Shown here piece after piece: positions 54,063 through 63,335 of a stretch of DNA of 64,000 nucleotides. Under the pieces are notes generated by a model. That model saw nothing but the letters and a program-made list of their open reading frames with translations, ran no database searches and was not told where the DNA came from. Both the position numbers and the translations under genes were made by a program. The DNA is from Planctomycetota bacterium. Its GTDB lineage: Bacteria > Planctomycetota > Phycisphaerae > Phycisphaerales > UBA1924. Position 1 is the stretch's first letter. Every line of letters starts with the position of its first letter. Location of the stretch: positions 186,001 through 250,000 of the forward strand of contig JAFIFX010000002.1 in the NCBI GenBank assembly GCA_020831805.1. The letters run 5' to 3'.

Positions 54063-56762
54063 ATGAGCGAGTCGGAGACCCAGGCGTATCGGGTCGAAGC
54101 CCCGCACGCCGTGGCGGGCGATGCCGTTCTGGACCGGCTGGGGAGCCGCGCGGGGGGGCTGCGAACAGATGAGGCGGCCGAGCGGCTGGAGGCCGTGGGG
54201 CCGAACCGGCTGCCGCAGCCCGAGACGCGGGGGGTCCTGCGGCGATTGTTCAGTCACTTCCACGATCTGCTGATCTACATCCTGCTGGCGGCGGCGGCGG
54301 TGACGGCCCTGCTCGGACACTGGATCGACACGGGGGTCATCCTGGCGGTGGTGATCATCAACGCGGTGATCGGATTCGTTCAGGAGGGCAAGGCGGAGAA
54401 GGCCCTGGAGGGGATCCGCAAGATGCTCTCCCTTCACGCGGTGGCCCGCCGCGACGGCGAGTGGGTCGACACGGAGGCGGAGCATCTCGTCCCGGGCGAT
54501 GTCGTGCGGCTGCGTTCGGGAGATCGGGTGCCCGCCGATGCGCGGCTGCTCGAGGCGGTCAACCTCCGGGTGGAGGAGTCGGCGCTGACCGGCGAGGCGG
54601 TGGCCGCGGAGAAGAGCACGGAGGCAGTGGGGGAGGACGACGGCGTGGGCGACCGGGTCGGCATGGTGTTCTCCGGCACGATGGTGACGGCCGGCCGAGG
54701 TGTCGGGGTGGTGACGGCAACTGGATCAGAGACCGAGATCGGCCGGATCAATCGGATGATCGCGGAGGTGGAGCAACTCGCCACGCCGCTGACGCGGCAG
54801 ATGAACAGCTTCGGGAAGGTCCTGGCGGTGGTGATCGTGGGGATGGCGGCGGTGCTCTTCCTGATCGGGACGCTGCTGCACGATTTCACGACGGAGGCGC
54901 TGCTGTTCGCCGCCATCGGGTTCGCGGTGGCGGCGATCCCCGAGGGGCTTCCGGCGATCCTTTCCATCACGCTGGCGCTCGGCGTGCAGCGGATGGCGCG
55001 GCGCAACGCGATCACACGGAAGCTCAACTCGGTCGAGACGCTCGGGTCCGTGACCGTGATCTGCTCGGACAAAACGGGCACGCTGACACGCAACGAGATG
55101 ACCGTCCGGCATGTGATCACGCGGGCGGGCCAGTACGAGGTGAGCGGCACCGGCTACCGGCCGCAAGGCTCCGTCACGCTCCGCGATGTGGAGGCGTCGC
55201 TTGGTGAGCACGAGGACCTGCGGGCCCTGGTCGAGGTCATGGCGGTGTGCAACGACTCGGAGGTGGTCGAGCGGGACGGTGACTGGCATGTGCGTGGCGA
55301 GCCGACCGAGGGGGCCCTTCGCACGCTGGCGCGGAAGGCGGGGTTCGACGACACCGGATACGAGCGCGTGGCGGTCATCCCCTTCGAGTCGGACACCAAG
55401 TACATGGCCACGCTCAGCCGTGGGACGGACGGCCAGCCGCGGGTGTTCGTCAAGGGTGCTCCGGACCGCCTGCTGAGCATGTGCGCTCGCCAGATGGCCG
55501 AGGACGGCTCGGTGGAGGCGCTGGACCGCGTGTACTGGGAAGAACGGATCAAGTCGCTGAGCGACAAAGGGCTGCGTGTGCTCGCGGCCGCGTCCGGGGG
55601 CTGGGATCAGGGTGGTGACGAGCTGACCCCGGACGACCTCGGTGAAGAGCTGGTGTTCCTCGGCCTTGTCGGGATCGTGGACCCACCGCGGCCGGAGGCG
55701 ATCGAGGCGATCCGGATCTGCCGCGGCGCGGGGATCCGCGTGAAGATGATCACCGGCGACCATGCCGGGACGGCGGCGGCGATCGGCCGGGAGATGGGCA
55801 TCGGGAACGGCGCCGCGACGATCACAGGGGCCGAGCTCGAGAAAGCGTCGGGCGATGAGTTGCGTCGCTTCGTGCGTGACAACGATATTTTCGCGCGGAC
55901 CAGCCCCGAGCACAAGCTCCGCCTCGTGACGGCCCTGCAGGCCAACGGCGAGGTGGTGGCGATGACCGGGGACGGCGTCAACGACGCGCCAGCCCTCAAG
56001 CGTGCCGATGTCGGCATCGCGATGGGCATCAAGGGAACGGAGGCGACGAAGGAGGCGGCCGACATCGTGCTGGCCGACGACAACTTCACTTCCATCGAGC
56101 ACGCGGTTGAGGAGGGGCGGGTCATCTACGACAACCTCCGCAAGGCGATCCTGTTCATCCTCCCGACGAACGGTGCCCAGTCGCTGGTGATTCTGTTCGC
56201 GGTCGTGTTCGGCCTGGAGATGCCCATCACGCCGGTGCAGATCCTCTGGGTCAACATGATCACGGCGGTGACCCTGGCCCTGGCGCTGGCGTTCGAGCCG
56301 CCCGAGCCTGGCGTCATGAAGCGCCCGCCGCGGGATCCGGGGTCGCGGATTCTGGGTGGCGTGTTCCTCTGGCGGATCGGGTTTGTCTCGGTGCTCATCG
56401 GCGGGGCCACAATCACGGTGTTCCTGATGCGGGACGCCATGGGGATCCCGCTCGACCACGCCCGCACCCTGGCGGTGAACACGCTGGTGCTCGGCCAGGT
56501 GTTCTACCTGTTTAATAGCCGCTTCCTGGAAGCATCAAGCCTGCGGCTTCGTTTGCTCTTCACGAACCGGATGGTCTGGATCGCGGTGGCGGTGCTCGCG
56601 GTATTCCAGGCGGGGTTCGTGTACGCGCCGTTCATGCAGATCTGGTTCGGCTCGGCCTCGCTCTCGCCGACCCAGTGGCTGGTCCCCCTGGGGATTGGAG
56701 CGTCGGTGTTTCTGATCGTGGAGGCGGAGAAGGCCATTCTTGGTCGCAACGCAGGGCGGTAG
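54063..56762 (+). CDS. P-type cation-transporting ATPase (P2-type)
   Basis: This 899-residue pump has the full P-type set. The N-terminal cation ATPase segment DEAAERLEAVGPNRLPQPE is followed by an actuator with ALTGEAVAAEK and a membrane PEGLP motif (VAAIPEGLPAILSI). The phosphorylated Asp336 lies in CSDKTGTLTRNEM. FVKGAPDRLL is the ATP-binding loop and TGDGVNDAPALKRADVGIAMG the hinge. The C-terminal helices (ILWVNMITAVTLALAL) and PEGLP fit the SERCA/PMR1-like P2 class that moves Ca2+, Mn2+ or Na+; the ion cannot be told. GAGAGGCG precedes the ATG. Confidence 0.95.
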   Translation: MSESETQAYRVEAPHAVAGDAVLDRLGSRAGGLRTDEAAERLEAVGPNRLPQPETRGVLRRLFSHFHDLLIYILLAAAAVTALLGHWIDTGVILAVVIINAVIGFVQEGKAEKALEGIRKMLSLHAVARRDGEWVDTEAEHLVPGDVVRLRSGDRVPADARLLEAVNLRVEESALTGEAVAAEKSTEAVGEDDGVGDRVGMVFSGTMVTAGRGVGVVTATGSETEIGRINRMIAEVEQLATPLTRQMNSFGKVLAVVIVGMAAVLFLIGTLLHDFTTEALLFAAIGFAVAAIPEGLPAILSITLALGVQRMARRNAITRKLNSVETLGSVTVICSDKTGTLTRNEMTVRHVITRAGQYEVSGTGYRPQGSVTLRDVEASLGEHEDLRALVEVMAVCNDSEVVERDGDWHVRGEPTEGALRTLARKAGFDDTGYERVAVIPFESDTKYMATLSRGTDGQPRVFVKGAPDRLLSMCARQMAEDGSVEALDRVYWEERIKSLSDKGLRVLAAASGGWDQGGDELTPDDLGEELVFLGLVGIVDPPRPEAIEAIRICRGAGIRVKMITGDHAGTAAAIGREMGIGNGAATITGAELEKASGDELRRFVRDNDIFARTSPEHKLRLVTALQANGEVVAMTGDGVNDAPALKRADVGIAMGIKGTEATKEAADIVLADDNFTSIEHAVEEGRVIYDNLRKAILFILPTNGAQSLVILFAVVFGLEMPITPVQILWVNMITAVTLALALAFEPPEPGVMKRPPRDPGSRILGGVFLWRIGFVSVLIGGATITVFLMRDAMGIPLDHARTLAVNTLVLGQVFYLFNSRFLEASSLRLRLLFTNRMVWIAVAVLAVFQAGFVYAPFMQIWFGSASLSPTQWLVPLGIGASVFLIVEAEKAILGRNAGR

Positions 56763-56885
56763 CTCCTCGCATCGAGCTCGGATGATGCCCCGGCGGCGGG
56801 CTGACGCTTGAATGCAGTGTTCGTGCTGATGCGGTTTGAACCGTGTGAGACCGGACATATGAAGCGCTGCGTACGATCGTGCATC

Positions 56886-58436
56886 ATGAATCATCCGGTA
56901 TCTTCTTTTCGCGTGCGATGCGGCGTTCTGGGCGTGTTGGCTTTCCTGGCCGTGTGCGGCGGGCTCGCGTCGGGGCAGGTGCATTCGGCGTTGTGGGGCG
57001 AGCACGGTGAGGCGTGGTCGCCGGACGGGCGGCTGGCGGACTGGTCATTGGCGGGGTATGCGCGTGGAGAGCGGCCGATTCCGACGCGAGACATCACGCT
57101 GAGCGTGCGGGACTTCGGGGCCATGGGCGACGGGGAGCACGACGACACCGGGGCGTTCCGGCGGGCGATCGCGGCCGCGGGCGAGGGTGGCGTCATCGGC
57201 GTGCCGGCGGGGCGGTATGTGATCAGCGACATCCTGGACATCCGCGCGTCGGGCGTGGTGTTGCGCGGCGCCGGTCCGGACAAGACGACGCTGTACTTTC
57301 CGAGATCGTTGACGGACATCGAGCCGGCCTGGACGACCAACGCGGGCGGGCGGCGGACCTCGAGCTATTCATGGTCGGGCGGGTTCGTCCGGGTCCACGG
57401 CGGGCTGCGCGGGGGCGTGCTGGGCGGGGCGGGCCCGGCGGAGCGGGGGGACTTCTGGTTGCCGGTCGAACGGATCGACCGCTTCGAGCCTGGCATGGAG
57501 ATCACGCTGACCATGCGCGATGATGCGGAGCACACGCTGACGCATTACTTCTACGCCGGTGATCCGGGGCCGATCGAGAACATCCGCGACCAGATCCAGG
57601 CGGTGCAGGTGTTCCGTGTCGTCGGCGTGGATCGGGAGGCGGGGCGCGTCCTGCTCGACCGGCCGCTGCGGTTCGATGTGCGTGCGGCGTGGCGGCCCAT
57701 CCTGACGCGGTTTGAACCGGCCGTGACCGGCGTGGGCATCGAGGGGATGACCTTCCAGTTTCCCGCGGACCCATACCGCGGGCACTTCACGGAGGTCGGC
57801 CACAACGGGATCGCGATGCGCGGCGTGGCGCACTGCTGGATCCGCGATGTCCGTTTCGTGAACGCCGAGAGCGGAGTTTTCTTCAACGGTTACTTCTCCA
57901 CCATCGAGGGCGTGGTGTTCGAATCCGAGCGTGAGCCGGACCGCGGCGGCAACCGGGGGCACCACGCGATCATGGTCAGCGGCGGCGACAACCTGACAAC
58001 CCGGTTCGAGTTCCGCGTGCGGTACATCCACGACATCACGGTGACGCGGGGGAGCATCGGCAATGTGTTCTCGAACGGTTCCGGCGTGGATGTGAACTTC
58101 GACCACCATCGGCGCGGGCCGTACGAGAATCTTTTCACCGACATCGATGTCGGCGAGGGGTCACGGGTCTGGGCGAGCGGCGGGGGCGGGGGGCTGGGCA
58201 GGCACTCCGGGGCGGGGGGGACCTTCTGGAACATCCGCTCGCGTCGGGCCATCGCGGAGCCGGGCCGCAACTTCGCGCCCGACATGATCAACATCGTGGG
58301 GATCCGGAGCAACGCCGAGGCCCGGACCGGGTCTGACGGCCGTTGGTTCGAGCCGCTGGATCCCGGCGAGTTGTCGCCACAGAATCTGCACGAGGCCCAG
58401 CGGGCGCGACGGGCCGCGGAGCCGGGGTCCGACTGA
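56886..58436 (+). CDS. secreted pectate-lyase-3-type beta-helix protein
   Basis: This 516-residue protein has a signal peptide (VLGVLAFLAVCGGLASGQ). LSVRDFGAMGDGEHDDTGAFRRAI is the classic start of the pectate lyase 3 / GH55-like right-handed beta-helix. VPAGRYVISDIL, LRGAGPDKTTLYFP and IRDVRFVNAESGVFFNGYFSTIEGVVFES are helix coils. It probably binds or cleaves an extracellular polysaccharide, and the substrate is unknown. ATG 56886 is chosen because the signal peptide follows; earlier in-frame ATGs at 56808, 56829 and 56859 remain possible. Confidence 0.88.
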   Translation: MNHPVSSFRVRCGVLGVLAFLAVCGGLASGQVHSALWGEHGEAWSPDGRLADWSLAGYARGERPIPTRDITLSVRDFGAMGDGEHDDTGAFRRAIAAAGEGGVIGVPAGRYVISDILDIRASGVVLRGAGPDKTTLYFPRSLTDIEPAWTTNAGGRRTSSYSWSGGFVRVHGGLRGGVLGGAGPAERGDFWLPVERIDRFEPGMEITLTMRDDAEHTLTHYFYAGDPGPIENIRDQIQAVQVFRVVGVDREAGRVLLDRPLRFDVRAAWRPILTRFEPAVTGVGIEGMTFQFPADPYRGHFTEVGHNGIAMRGVAHCWIRDVRFVNAESGVFFNGYFSTIEGVVFESEREPDRGGNRGHHAIMVSGGDNLTTRFEFRVRYIHDITVTRGSIGNVFSNGSGVDVNFDHHRRGPYENLFTDIDVGEGSRVWASGGGGGLGRHSGAGGTFWNIRSRRAIAEPGRNFAPDMINIVGIRSNAEARTGSDGRWFEPLDPGELSPQNLHEAQRARRAAEPGSD

Positions 58437-58445
58437 CCCGCCATC

Positions 58446-58472
58446 GGGGAAGACTTCCTGAAGTCTTTCCCC
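58446..58472. other. inverted repeat after the beta-helix gene
   Basis: GGGGAAGACTTC and GAAGTCTTTCCCC form a hairpin 10 bases after the stop. It has no T-run. It could terminate with Rho or stabilise the mRNA end. Confidence 0.5.
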
Positions 58473-58511
58473 AGCTTGTCATTCAGTTTGTGTCAAGTCA
58501 TCGGTCGCGTC

Positions 58512-58540
58512 TTGAGGGGGCGGGTTTGGCCGGTTACTCT
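58512..58540 (+). promoter_or_regulatory. sigma-70-type promoter of a PEP-CTERM gene
   Basis: TTGAGG (58512-58517), a 17-base spacer and TACTCT (58535-58540). The predicted leader is about 87 bases and contains a terminator-like hairpin. Confidence 0.6.
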
Positions 58541-58578
58541 CAACGGTTCACCAGATGGGGGGACCCATCCGGGGCGTG

Positions 58579-58606
58579 CCGGGCTTCTGGAGGGCTCGGT
58601 TTTTTT
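58579..58606 (+). terminator. terminator-like hairpin in a 5' leader (possible attenuator)
   Basis: CCGGGC, an 8-base loop, GGCTCGG and TTTTTTT lie between the promoter and ATG 58634. The Shine-Dalgarno GAGGAG follows 16 bases later. It could terminate a short RNA of about 60 bases or act as an attenuator. Confidence 0.6.
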
Positions 58607-58633
58607 GTTGCGGATCATGAGAGGAGACCTGAG

Positions 58634-59296
58634 ATGATCAGAACGGCAGCATTGGTGGCCGCGGTGGGTTTGGCCGCGACGGGAGTTCAGGCGGAGACGA
58701 TCGCCTATTGGAACTTCAACGGATTGGGCTCGCCGACCGCCACACAGATTGATGCGGATCAGGGGTCCGGGCGCTTGTACGCGGAAGGGTCTTTCGGATC
58801 GAGCGTGTGGCTCGCCAATCAGTACACCAACTTCACGGGCACCACGCTGAACGCTCAGGACGGCGATGTGGCTGGTCGTTCCTTGGCCTTGGTGAATCAG
58901 ACCGCCAACGGGCAGTCGATCGTGTTCGCCTTCAGCATGGCCGGGTTCCGGAATCTGGAGGTCAGCTACGCGACCCAGCGGACCGGGACCGGCTTCAACT
59001 CCCAGGTGTGGGAATGGAGCACGGACGGGGTCAGCTTTTTCAACTTCGACACGGTGGGCGTCAGCGATATCCCGTCGTCGTTCGGTGTGGTGAACCTTGC
59101 GTCGCTCGCGGCTCTTGATAACGCCGAGACCGCCTTCCTCCGGCTGACGGTGGACGGCGCGAGCAGCGTGTCTGGAAACAACCGTCTGGACAATGTTCTG
59201 TTCCAGGCCGCCATCATCCCGCTGCCGCCGGCGGCTTGGGCCGGCCTGGTGATGATCGGTGGGATCGCGGGAGTCCGTCGCCTGCGGCGTCGCTGA
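58634..59296 (+). CDS. secreted PEP-CTERM-like (VPLPA-type) protein
   Basis: This 220-residue protein has a signal peptide (MIRTAALVAAVGLAATGVQA). The beta-rich middle (ETIAYWNFNGLGSPTATQ, RNLEVSYATQRTGTGFNSQVWEWSTDG) resembles PEP-CTERM surface proteins with a lamin-like domain. The sorting tail IIPLPPAAWAGLVMIGGIAGVRRLRRR has PLPPAAW, the VPLPA-CTERM variant. GAGGAG precedes ATG 58634. It is flanked by a leader hairpin and a strong terminator. Confidence 0.9.
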   Translation: MIRTAALVAAVGLAATGVQAETIAYWNFNGLGSPTATQIDADQGSGRLYAEGSFGSSVWLANQYTNFTGTTLNAQDGDVAGRSLALVNQTANGQSIVFAFSMAGFRNLEVSYATQRTGTGFNSQVWEWSTDGVSFFNFDTVGVSDIPSSFGVVNLASLAALDNAETAFLRLTVDGASSVSGNNRLDNVLFQAAIIPLPPAAWAGLVMIGGIAGVRRLRRR

Positions 59297-59320
59297 GATC
59301 CTGAGCATTCAGTTCTGTCT

Positions 59321-59355
59321 GGCGGGCGTGCTTTCGGCACGCCCGCCTTTGTTTT
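59321..59355 (+). terminator. Rho-independent terminator of a PEP-CTERM gene
   Basis: GGCGGGCGTGC and GCACGCCCGCC form an 11-bp stem followed by TTTGTTTT. It lies 25 bases after the stop. Confidence 0.9.
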
Positions 59356-59573
59356 GGGCATTTGCCCGGATGCCGGAAGGTGTCAGAGGCTGATGGGCCG
59401 GGCTGTGGATACTTCAAGTCCGATAAAAACAAGTCATTTATGATCAAGGAATGGATTTTGGCACTTTTCTGAGTTTTTCTGGGTGGTTTGGTGGTCTCGG
59501 TTACACTGGGAACAAGGAGAGGGGCCCGGTGCGTTTGCCGGGCTCATGCATTCGGAGAAAGGGAAGAACTCAC

Positions 59574-60293
59574 ATGGTTACGCAACGCCTCTTTGCGGCG
59601 GCCGTCATGGTCGCTGGTGCGACCGGTTTCGCTGCCGCGGACATCACGGAAGTGGTCCCCAACGCTTTCGCGAACGCCTCGGCTGGTAGCGCATTCCTTG
59701 GCCCGCTGGCCAACAGCCAGCGGACCTACCAGATGCTGATTCATGAGAGCCAGCTGACCAGCCTGGTCGGTCTGGAACTCAATGGCCTGACCTGGCGTCT
59801 TCCGCCGGCCGCGACCGTGGGCTGGCCCGTGGACACGCTGACCTACGACAACTACGACATCTACCTGTCGAACAGCGTGAATCCCGAGGATCGCAGCTTC
59901 ACCTTCGCGGACAATGTGGTCGGTACGCAGACCCAGGTGCGTTCCGGCTCGTTGGTTTTCGGCGCGGACTCACTGACCGCGGGTGGCAATCCGAACGAGT
60001 TCGGACTGACGATTGATTTCAGCAACTACCTGTACACCGGCGGGAACCTGCTGATCGAGATCCGGCACACCGGTTCCGACGGTCTCTCCCGCAGCGTGGA
60101 TGCGATTGGCGCATCGGCTGGCGGCCCGGTCGGGTACGGCACGCTGTTCAGTGCGGCGTGGACCGGAAACTACACCGGCACAGAGGGCGTGCAGGGCAAC
60201 TTCGCGGTCACGCAGCTCCGTGCGATCCCGACCCCGGGCGCCGCTTCGGTGCTGATGCTGGCTGGTTTGGCCGCCGCGCGTCGGCGTCGCTAA
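59574..60293 (+). CDS. secreted PEP-CTERM protein
   Basis: This 239-residue protein has a signal peptide (MVTQRLFAAAVMVAGATGFAAA). The middle contains beta-rich sequence (YQMLIHESQLTSLVGLELNGLTWRL, NLLIEIRHTGSDGLSRSVDA). The sorting tail is IPTPGAASVLMLAGLAAARRRR. A purine-rich GAGAAAGGGAAG stretch lies upstream of ATG 59574. A TACACT box at 59502-59507 may be its -10 element, but no clear -35 is seen. A terminator follows. Confidence 0.9.
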   Translation: MVTQRLFAAAVMVAGATGFAAADITEVVPNAFANASAGSAFLGPLANSQRTYQMLIHESQLTSLVGLELNGLTWRLPPAATVGWPVDTLTYDNYDIYLSNSVNPEDRSFTFADNVVGTQTQVRSGSLVFGADSLTAGGNPNEFGLTIDFSNYLYTGGNLLIEIRHTGSDGLSRSVDAIGASAGGPVGYGTLFSAAWTGNYTGTEGVQGNFAVTQLRAIPTPGAASVLMLAGLAAARRRR

Positions 60294-60341
60294 GCACCAC
60301 GGGTCGTCTTGCGGCCCGTATCTCGCTCAAGATGGATCTCG

Positions 60342-60376
60342 GCGGCGGCCCTTGACGGGCCGCCGCTGCTGTTTTT
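60342..60376 (+). terminator. Rho-independent terminator of a PEP-CTERM gene
   Basis: GCGGCGGCCC and GGGCCGCCGC form a 10-bp stem; TTTTT follows at 60372-60376. Confidence 0.85.
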
Positions 60377-60500
60377 GACCTTCACGCGCCCGGTCTGGTC
60401 GTTCCGGATGGGGCTGGGATGCCGGATCGGGAATGTTCAGAGATCGTTGTGCGGGGGGATCTCCCGATCCGGAGCGCCGCCGGTGAACGCTCGGGCGGAT

Positions 60501-60506
60501 TATGCT
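60501..60506 (+). promoter_or_regulatory. TATGCT -10 box, leaderless start
   Basis: TATGCT lies five bases before ATG 60512. No Shine-Dalgarno is visible. Confidence 0.5.
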
Positions 60507-60511
60507 TGCCC

Positions 60512-61819
60512 ATGAATCGGAGCTTTCAAATCGGGGTCGTGCTGGGTGTGGCGGTCACAGGTGCCGGCGCCGCGGCGGGAGCGGATCGGGCCGCGGACGG
60601 GCATCGCGCTGGCGCGACCGTGGTGTGGATCAATCTCGACGGGCTGCGGTGGGATTACACCGACCGCACAGAGATGCCTACCTTCGACCGGCTGATGCGC
60701 GAGGGAGCCTTCACGCGGGCTCTGGCGCCGGCGTTCCCGACGCTGACCTTCCCGACGCATGTCTCGATGGTCACCGGCGTCCCGGTCAGCGAGCACGGCA
60801 TCGCCGCGAACGGGTACTACGACCGGCGTTCCGGTCAGGTGCTGCGCTACCCCCCCGAGGCCGCGCTGCTCGACGCCGAGCCGATCTGGATCACGGCCGA
60901 GCGGCAGGGGGTGCGTGCGGCGGTCTTCGACTGGCCGGTCTCTCACCGCCAGGAGGGGGATGTCACGGCCTCGTACTTCAACATGGGCTACAACCCGCGG
61001 ATGCCCGACGAGCCACGGCTGTTCCAGCCTTTGGAGGCCTGGGCGGACGACGAGGACGAGCGGCCGCTGCGGCTGCTGATGGGCTACGCGACCGCGACCG
61101 ACAGCCCCGGGCACCGCTACGGGCCCGATGCGCCGGAGATGTCCGAGGTGATCCGTGAGACGGACGCGCTGGTCGGGCGGTTTCTTGAGCGGATGCTGGA
61201 CATCGCCTCCGAGAAGCTGGCCGACGACGAGGATCTCTACCTGGTGATCACCACGGATCACGGGATGAGCACCGTGCACCACGCGGTCCACGCCGGCAAG
61301 CTGCTGGCGATCGAGGACCGCGACGACATTCGCGTGGTGACCAGCGGCAATATCGCCAATGTCTACCTGACCGGGATCGAGCCCGAGGCCGAGCGGCGCC
61401 GGGTCGCGGCCGAGCTGGTGGCGCGGGCCGGGTCGCACCATTTCGCGGCGGCGTACCGCCTGGGCGAGGTGCCCGAGCGGCTGGGCTACGCCCACCCGGA
61501 CACGGTTGGCGATGTGGTCGTGATCTTGGACCGTGGGTATATCTTCAGCTCCAGGCCGGATTCGATGATCGTGGACATCGCGGAGATCGGCGGACCGCTG
61601 GGCATGCACGGGTACGACGTGGAGACCAACCCCGACATGTACGGGCTGTCGCTGGTCTGGCGTCGCGGGCGCGCGCTGGGCGGGATCGATCTGGGCCGGG
61701 TGGACTACCGCTCGCTGCACCCGACGGTGGCCGCGTTGCTCGGCGTGGACCCTTCGCCGAGCGCCAGGGGCGAGGCGTTGCGGCTTGAGCCCATTGCGGA
61801 GCCGGCGGCGGCACGCTGA
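60512..61819 (+). CDS. secreted NPP-type phosphodiesterase/alkaline phosphatase family protein
   Basis: This 435-residue protein has a signal peptide (FQIGVVLGVAVTGAGAAAGA). It then has the nucleotide pyrophosphatase/phosphodiesterase core: VVWINLDGLRWDY (metal Asp43), PTLTFPTHVSMVTG (nucleophile probably Thr79), ATDSPGHRYGP (Asp and His) and VITTDHGMST (Asp and His), all for two zinc ions. The enzyme probably cleaves extracellular nucleotides or phosphodiesters. It has a leaderless-type promoter and is convergent with the next gene. Confidence 0.93.
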   Translation: MNRSFQIGVVLGVAVTGAGAAAGADRAADGHRAGATVVWINLDGLRWDYTDRTEMPTFDRLMREGAFTRALAPAFPTLTFPTHVSMVTGVPVSEHGIAANGYYDRRSGQVLRYPPEAALLDAEPIWITAERQGVRAAVFDWPVSHRQEGDVTASYFNMGYNPRMPDEPRLFQPLEAWADDEDERPLRLLMGYATATDSPGHRYGPDAPEMSEVIRETDALVGRFLERMLDIASEKLADDEDLYLVITTDHGMSTVHHAVHAGKLLAIEDRDDIRVVTSGNIANVYLTGIEPEAERRRVAAELVARAGSHHFAAAYRLGEVPERLGYAHPDTVGDVVVILDRGYIFSSRPDSMIVDIAEIGGPLGMHGYDVETNPDMYGLSLVWRRGRALGGIDLGRVDYRSLHPTVAALLGVDPSPSARGEALRLEPIAEPAAAR

Positions 61820-61841
61820 TCCGGGTATTGGTGGTTTCTGT

Positions 61842-63161
61842 TCAGTCGGCCTGGGCTTCGAGCCATGCACGCTCGTGCGCGGCGATGGCCTCGGACAGGG
61901 CCGTGACGGAGCGCGGGTCGAGTGGGGTGGATAGGGCGGACTGGTAGGCCGAGTACAGCTGGTGGCCCGCGTCCGCGAGCCAATCGGTGAGCACCTGCCC
62001 GGGGTAGAACAGCGGGACCTCCGTCCACGGCGCCTCGGCCGCGTCCAGATCCCCCTCGACGCGGTGGGCGTTGAGATGCCCCGGGGCCTCGACGCCGAAA
62101 CGCAGCGGCAGGGAAACGAGGTGCCAGCGGCCCTGGGTCGCGCCCGTGTGGACGGCGAAGGCGATGTGGTAGCTTTCGCCGGGGCGGATGGCCTTACTCT
62201 CCCGCGGGTCGTGGCCCGCGAGGGTGCGTGTGACGCGGACGCGCCACGCGCCGTCGTCCCAACGGCCCTCGGCGCGGAGGCTGGCCCGGCCGTCGGTGGG
62301 CGTCTGGAGGTAGCGTCTGGGGATGACATCGCCGTCCCGCCAGTTGTGGTCGGGGTCGAAGGGCAGCGCGTCCTCGGCGAAGAGGAAGTAGGGGTCGTCC
62401 TGGCCGTAGCGTCGCGCGAGCAGGCGGTCCTCGCGGAGGGCGTGGCGTCCGGCGTGCTCCGGGTTGAACATGTACAGCGGCGCGCCGCGGTCGGCGTCCC
62501 AGTTGGTGGCGTACATGGGCCGGCCGGAAGCGGCCCGACGCGCGTCGAGCACGAAGCCGGGATCGGCGTACCCGATCGGGCTGCTGCGGTGCGCACGCCA
62601 TTGCCAGGTATTCAGGAACACGCCCTCGTCCTGCAGGCGGGCGAGTTCGTCATCAGGACGAGGCTGATCCCAGATTCGCGTGGAGGGGCCCGCAGCGCGG
62701 GACGGGCGGATGAACTTCTCGGTTTCCTCCGGCGCGGCGTCGGTGCGGCCCGCGACGCCGGGGTGCATCGTGACATAGCCGCCGAACTCGGCGAACCCCT
62801 CGACGGAACCGTCGTCGAGCGCCATGGAGATCCGGTCTTCGTACAGGCCGGTGGGCGAGGGGCCGGCGTTCGCGCCGCCGAGGGTGTGCCAGGAACCGTT
62901 GCGGTAGACGAGGTAGTCGTGGTACCAGCTCGGGTGGTCGGTCTCGAACTCATAGCGGACCTGGATGTGGGTCTGGTTGTAGACCACGCCCACACGCAGC
63001 GTGGCGGCCAGGCCTTCGGGCCCGGGGATGTAGATGTTGCGGTCCTGGTCGACGGCCTGGGCGGCTCCAAACGGCGCCCAGTCGGTTCGGTGGGAGCAGC
63101 CGCTCAGGCCGATGGTGAGGATCAATCCAAGAAATACAGCATTTCGGGAGAATGAGATCAT
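61842..63161 (-). CDS. lipoprotein with ethylbenzene dehydrogenase-like haem-binding domain
   Basis: This 439-residue lipoprotein has a signal peptide with lipobox LSGC (Cys22). TLRVGVVYNQTHIQVRYEFETDHPSWYHDYLVYRNGSWH opens a beta-sandwich resembling the gamma-subunit haem-binding domain of ethylbenzene and DMSO dehydrogenases. Further blocks are GFAEFGGYVTMHPGV, LNTWQWRAHRSSPIGYADPGF and WRVRVTRTL. It may bind haem b and take part in periplasmic electron transfer. ATG 63161 is preferred because the lipobox follows at the right distance. Function is inferred from the fold; no dehydrogenase partner is in the window. Confidence 0.75.
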   Translation of the reverse strand: MISFSRNAVFLGLILTIGLSGCSHRTDWAPFGAAQAVDQDRNIYIPGPEGLAATLRVGVVYNQTHIQVRYEFETDHPSWYHDYLVYRNGSWHTLGGANAGPSPTGLYEDRISMALDDGSVEGFAEFGGYVTMHPGVAGRTDAAPEETEKFIRPSRAAGPSTRIWDQPRPDDELARLQDEGVFLNTWQWRAHRSSPIGYADPGFVLDARRAASGRPMYATNWDADRGAPLYMFNPEHAGRHALREDRLLARRYGQDDPYFLFAEDALPFDPDHNWRDGDVIPRRYLQTPTDGRASLRAEGRWDDGAWRVRVTRTLAGHDPRESKAIRPGESYHIAFAVHTGATQGRWHLVSLPLRFGVEAPGHLNAHRVEGDLDAAEAPWTEVPLFYPGQVLTDWLADAGHQLYSAYQSALSTPLDPRSVTALSEAIAAHERAWLEAQAD

Positions 63162-63232
63162 GGGTGCACCTCCGCCGCAACCCAACAGGTTGCCGACGTG
63201 ACCATAGGCATCCAGGGCGAAATTCACGGATT

Positions 63233-63261
63233 TTGCCGTTTGTCTACAGAAACGCTATGAT
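63233..63261 (+). promoter_or_regulatory. sigma-70-type promoter of the 63.3-kb membrane gene
   Basis: TTGCCG (63233-63238), a 17-base spacer and TATGAT (63256-63261) are close to consensus. Transcription would start about 70 bases before ATG 63336. Confidence 0.7.
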
Positions 63262-63335
63262 GTTGTTCGGGTCATGGGATCGCCCGCGATCTCGGGACCG
63301 TGAGCGATCGTACTACAGACACAGGAGACTCAACC

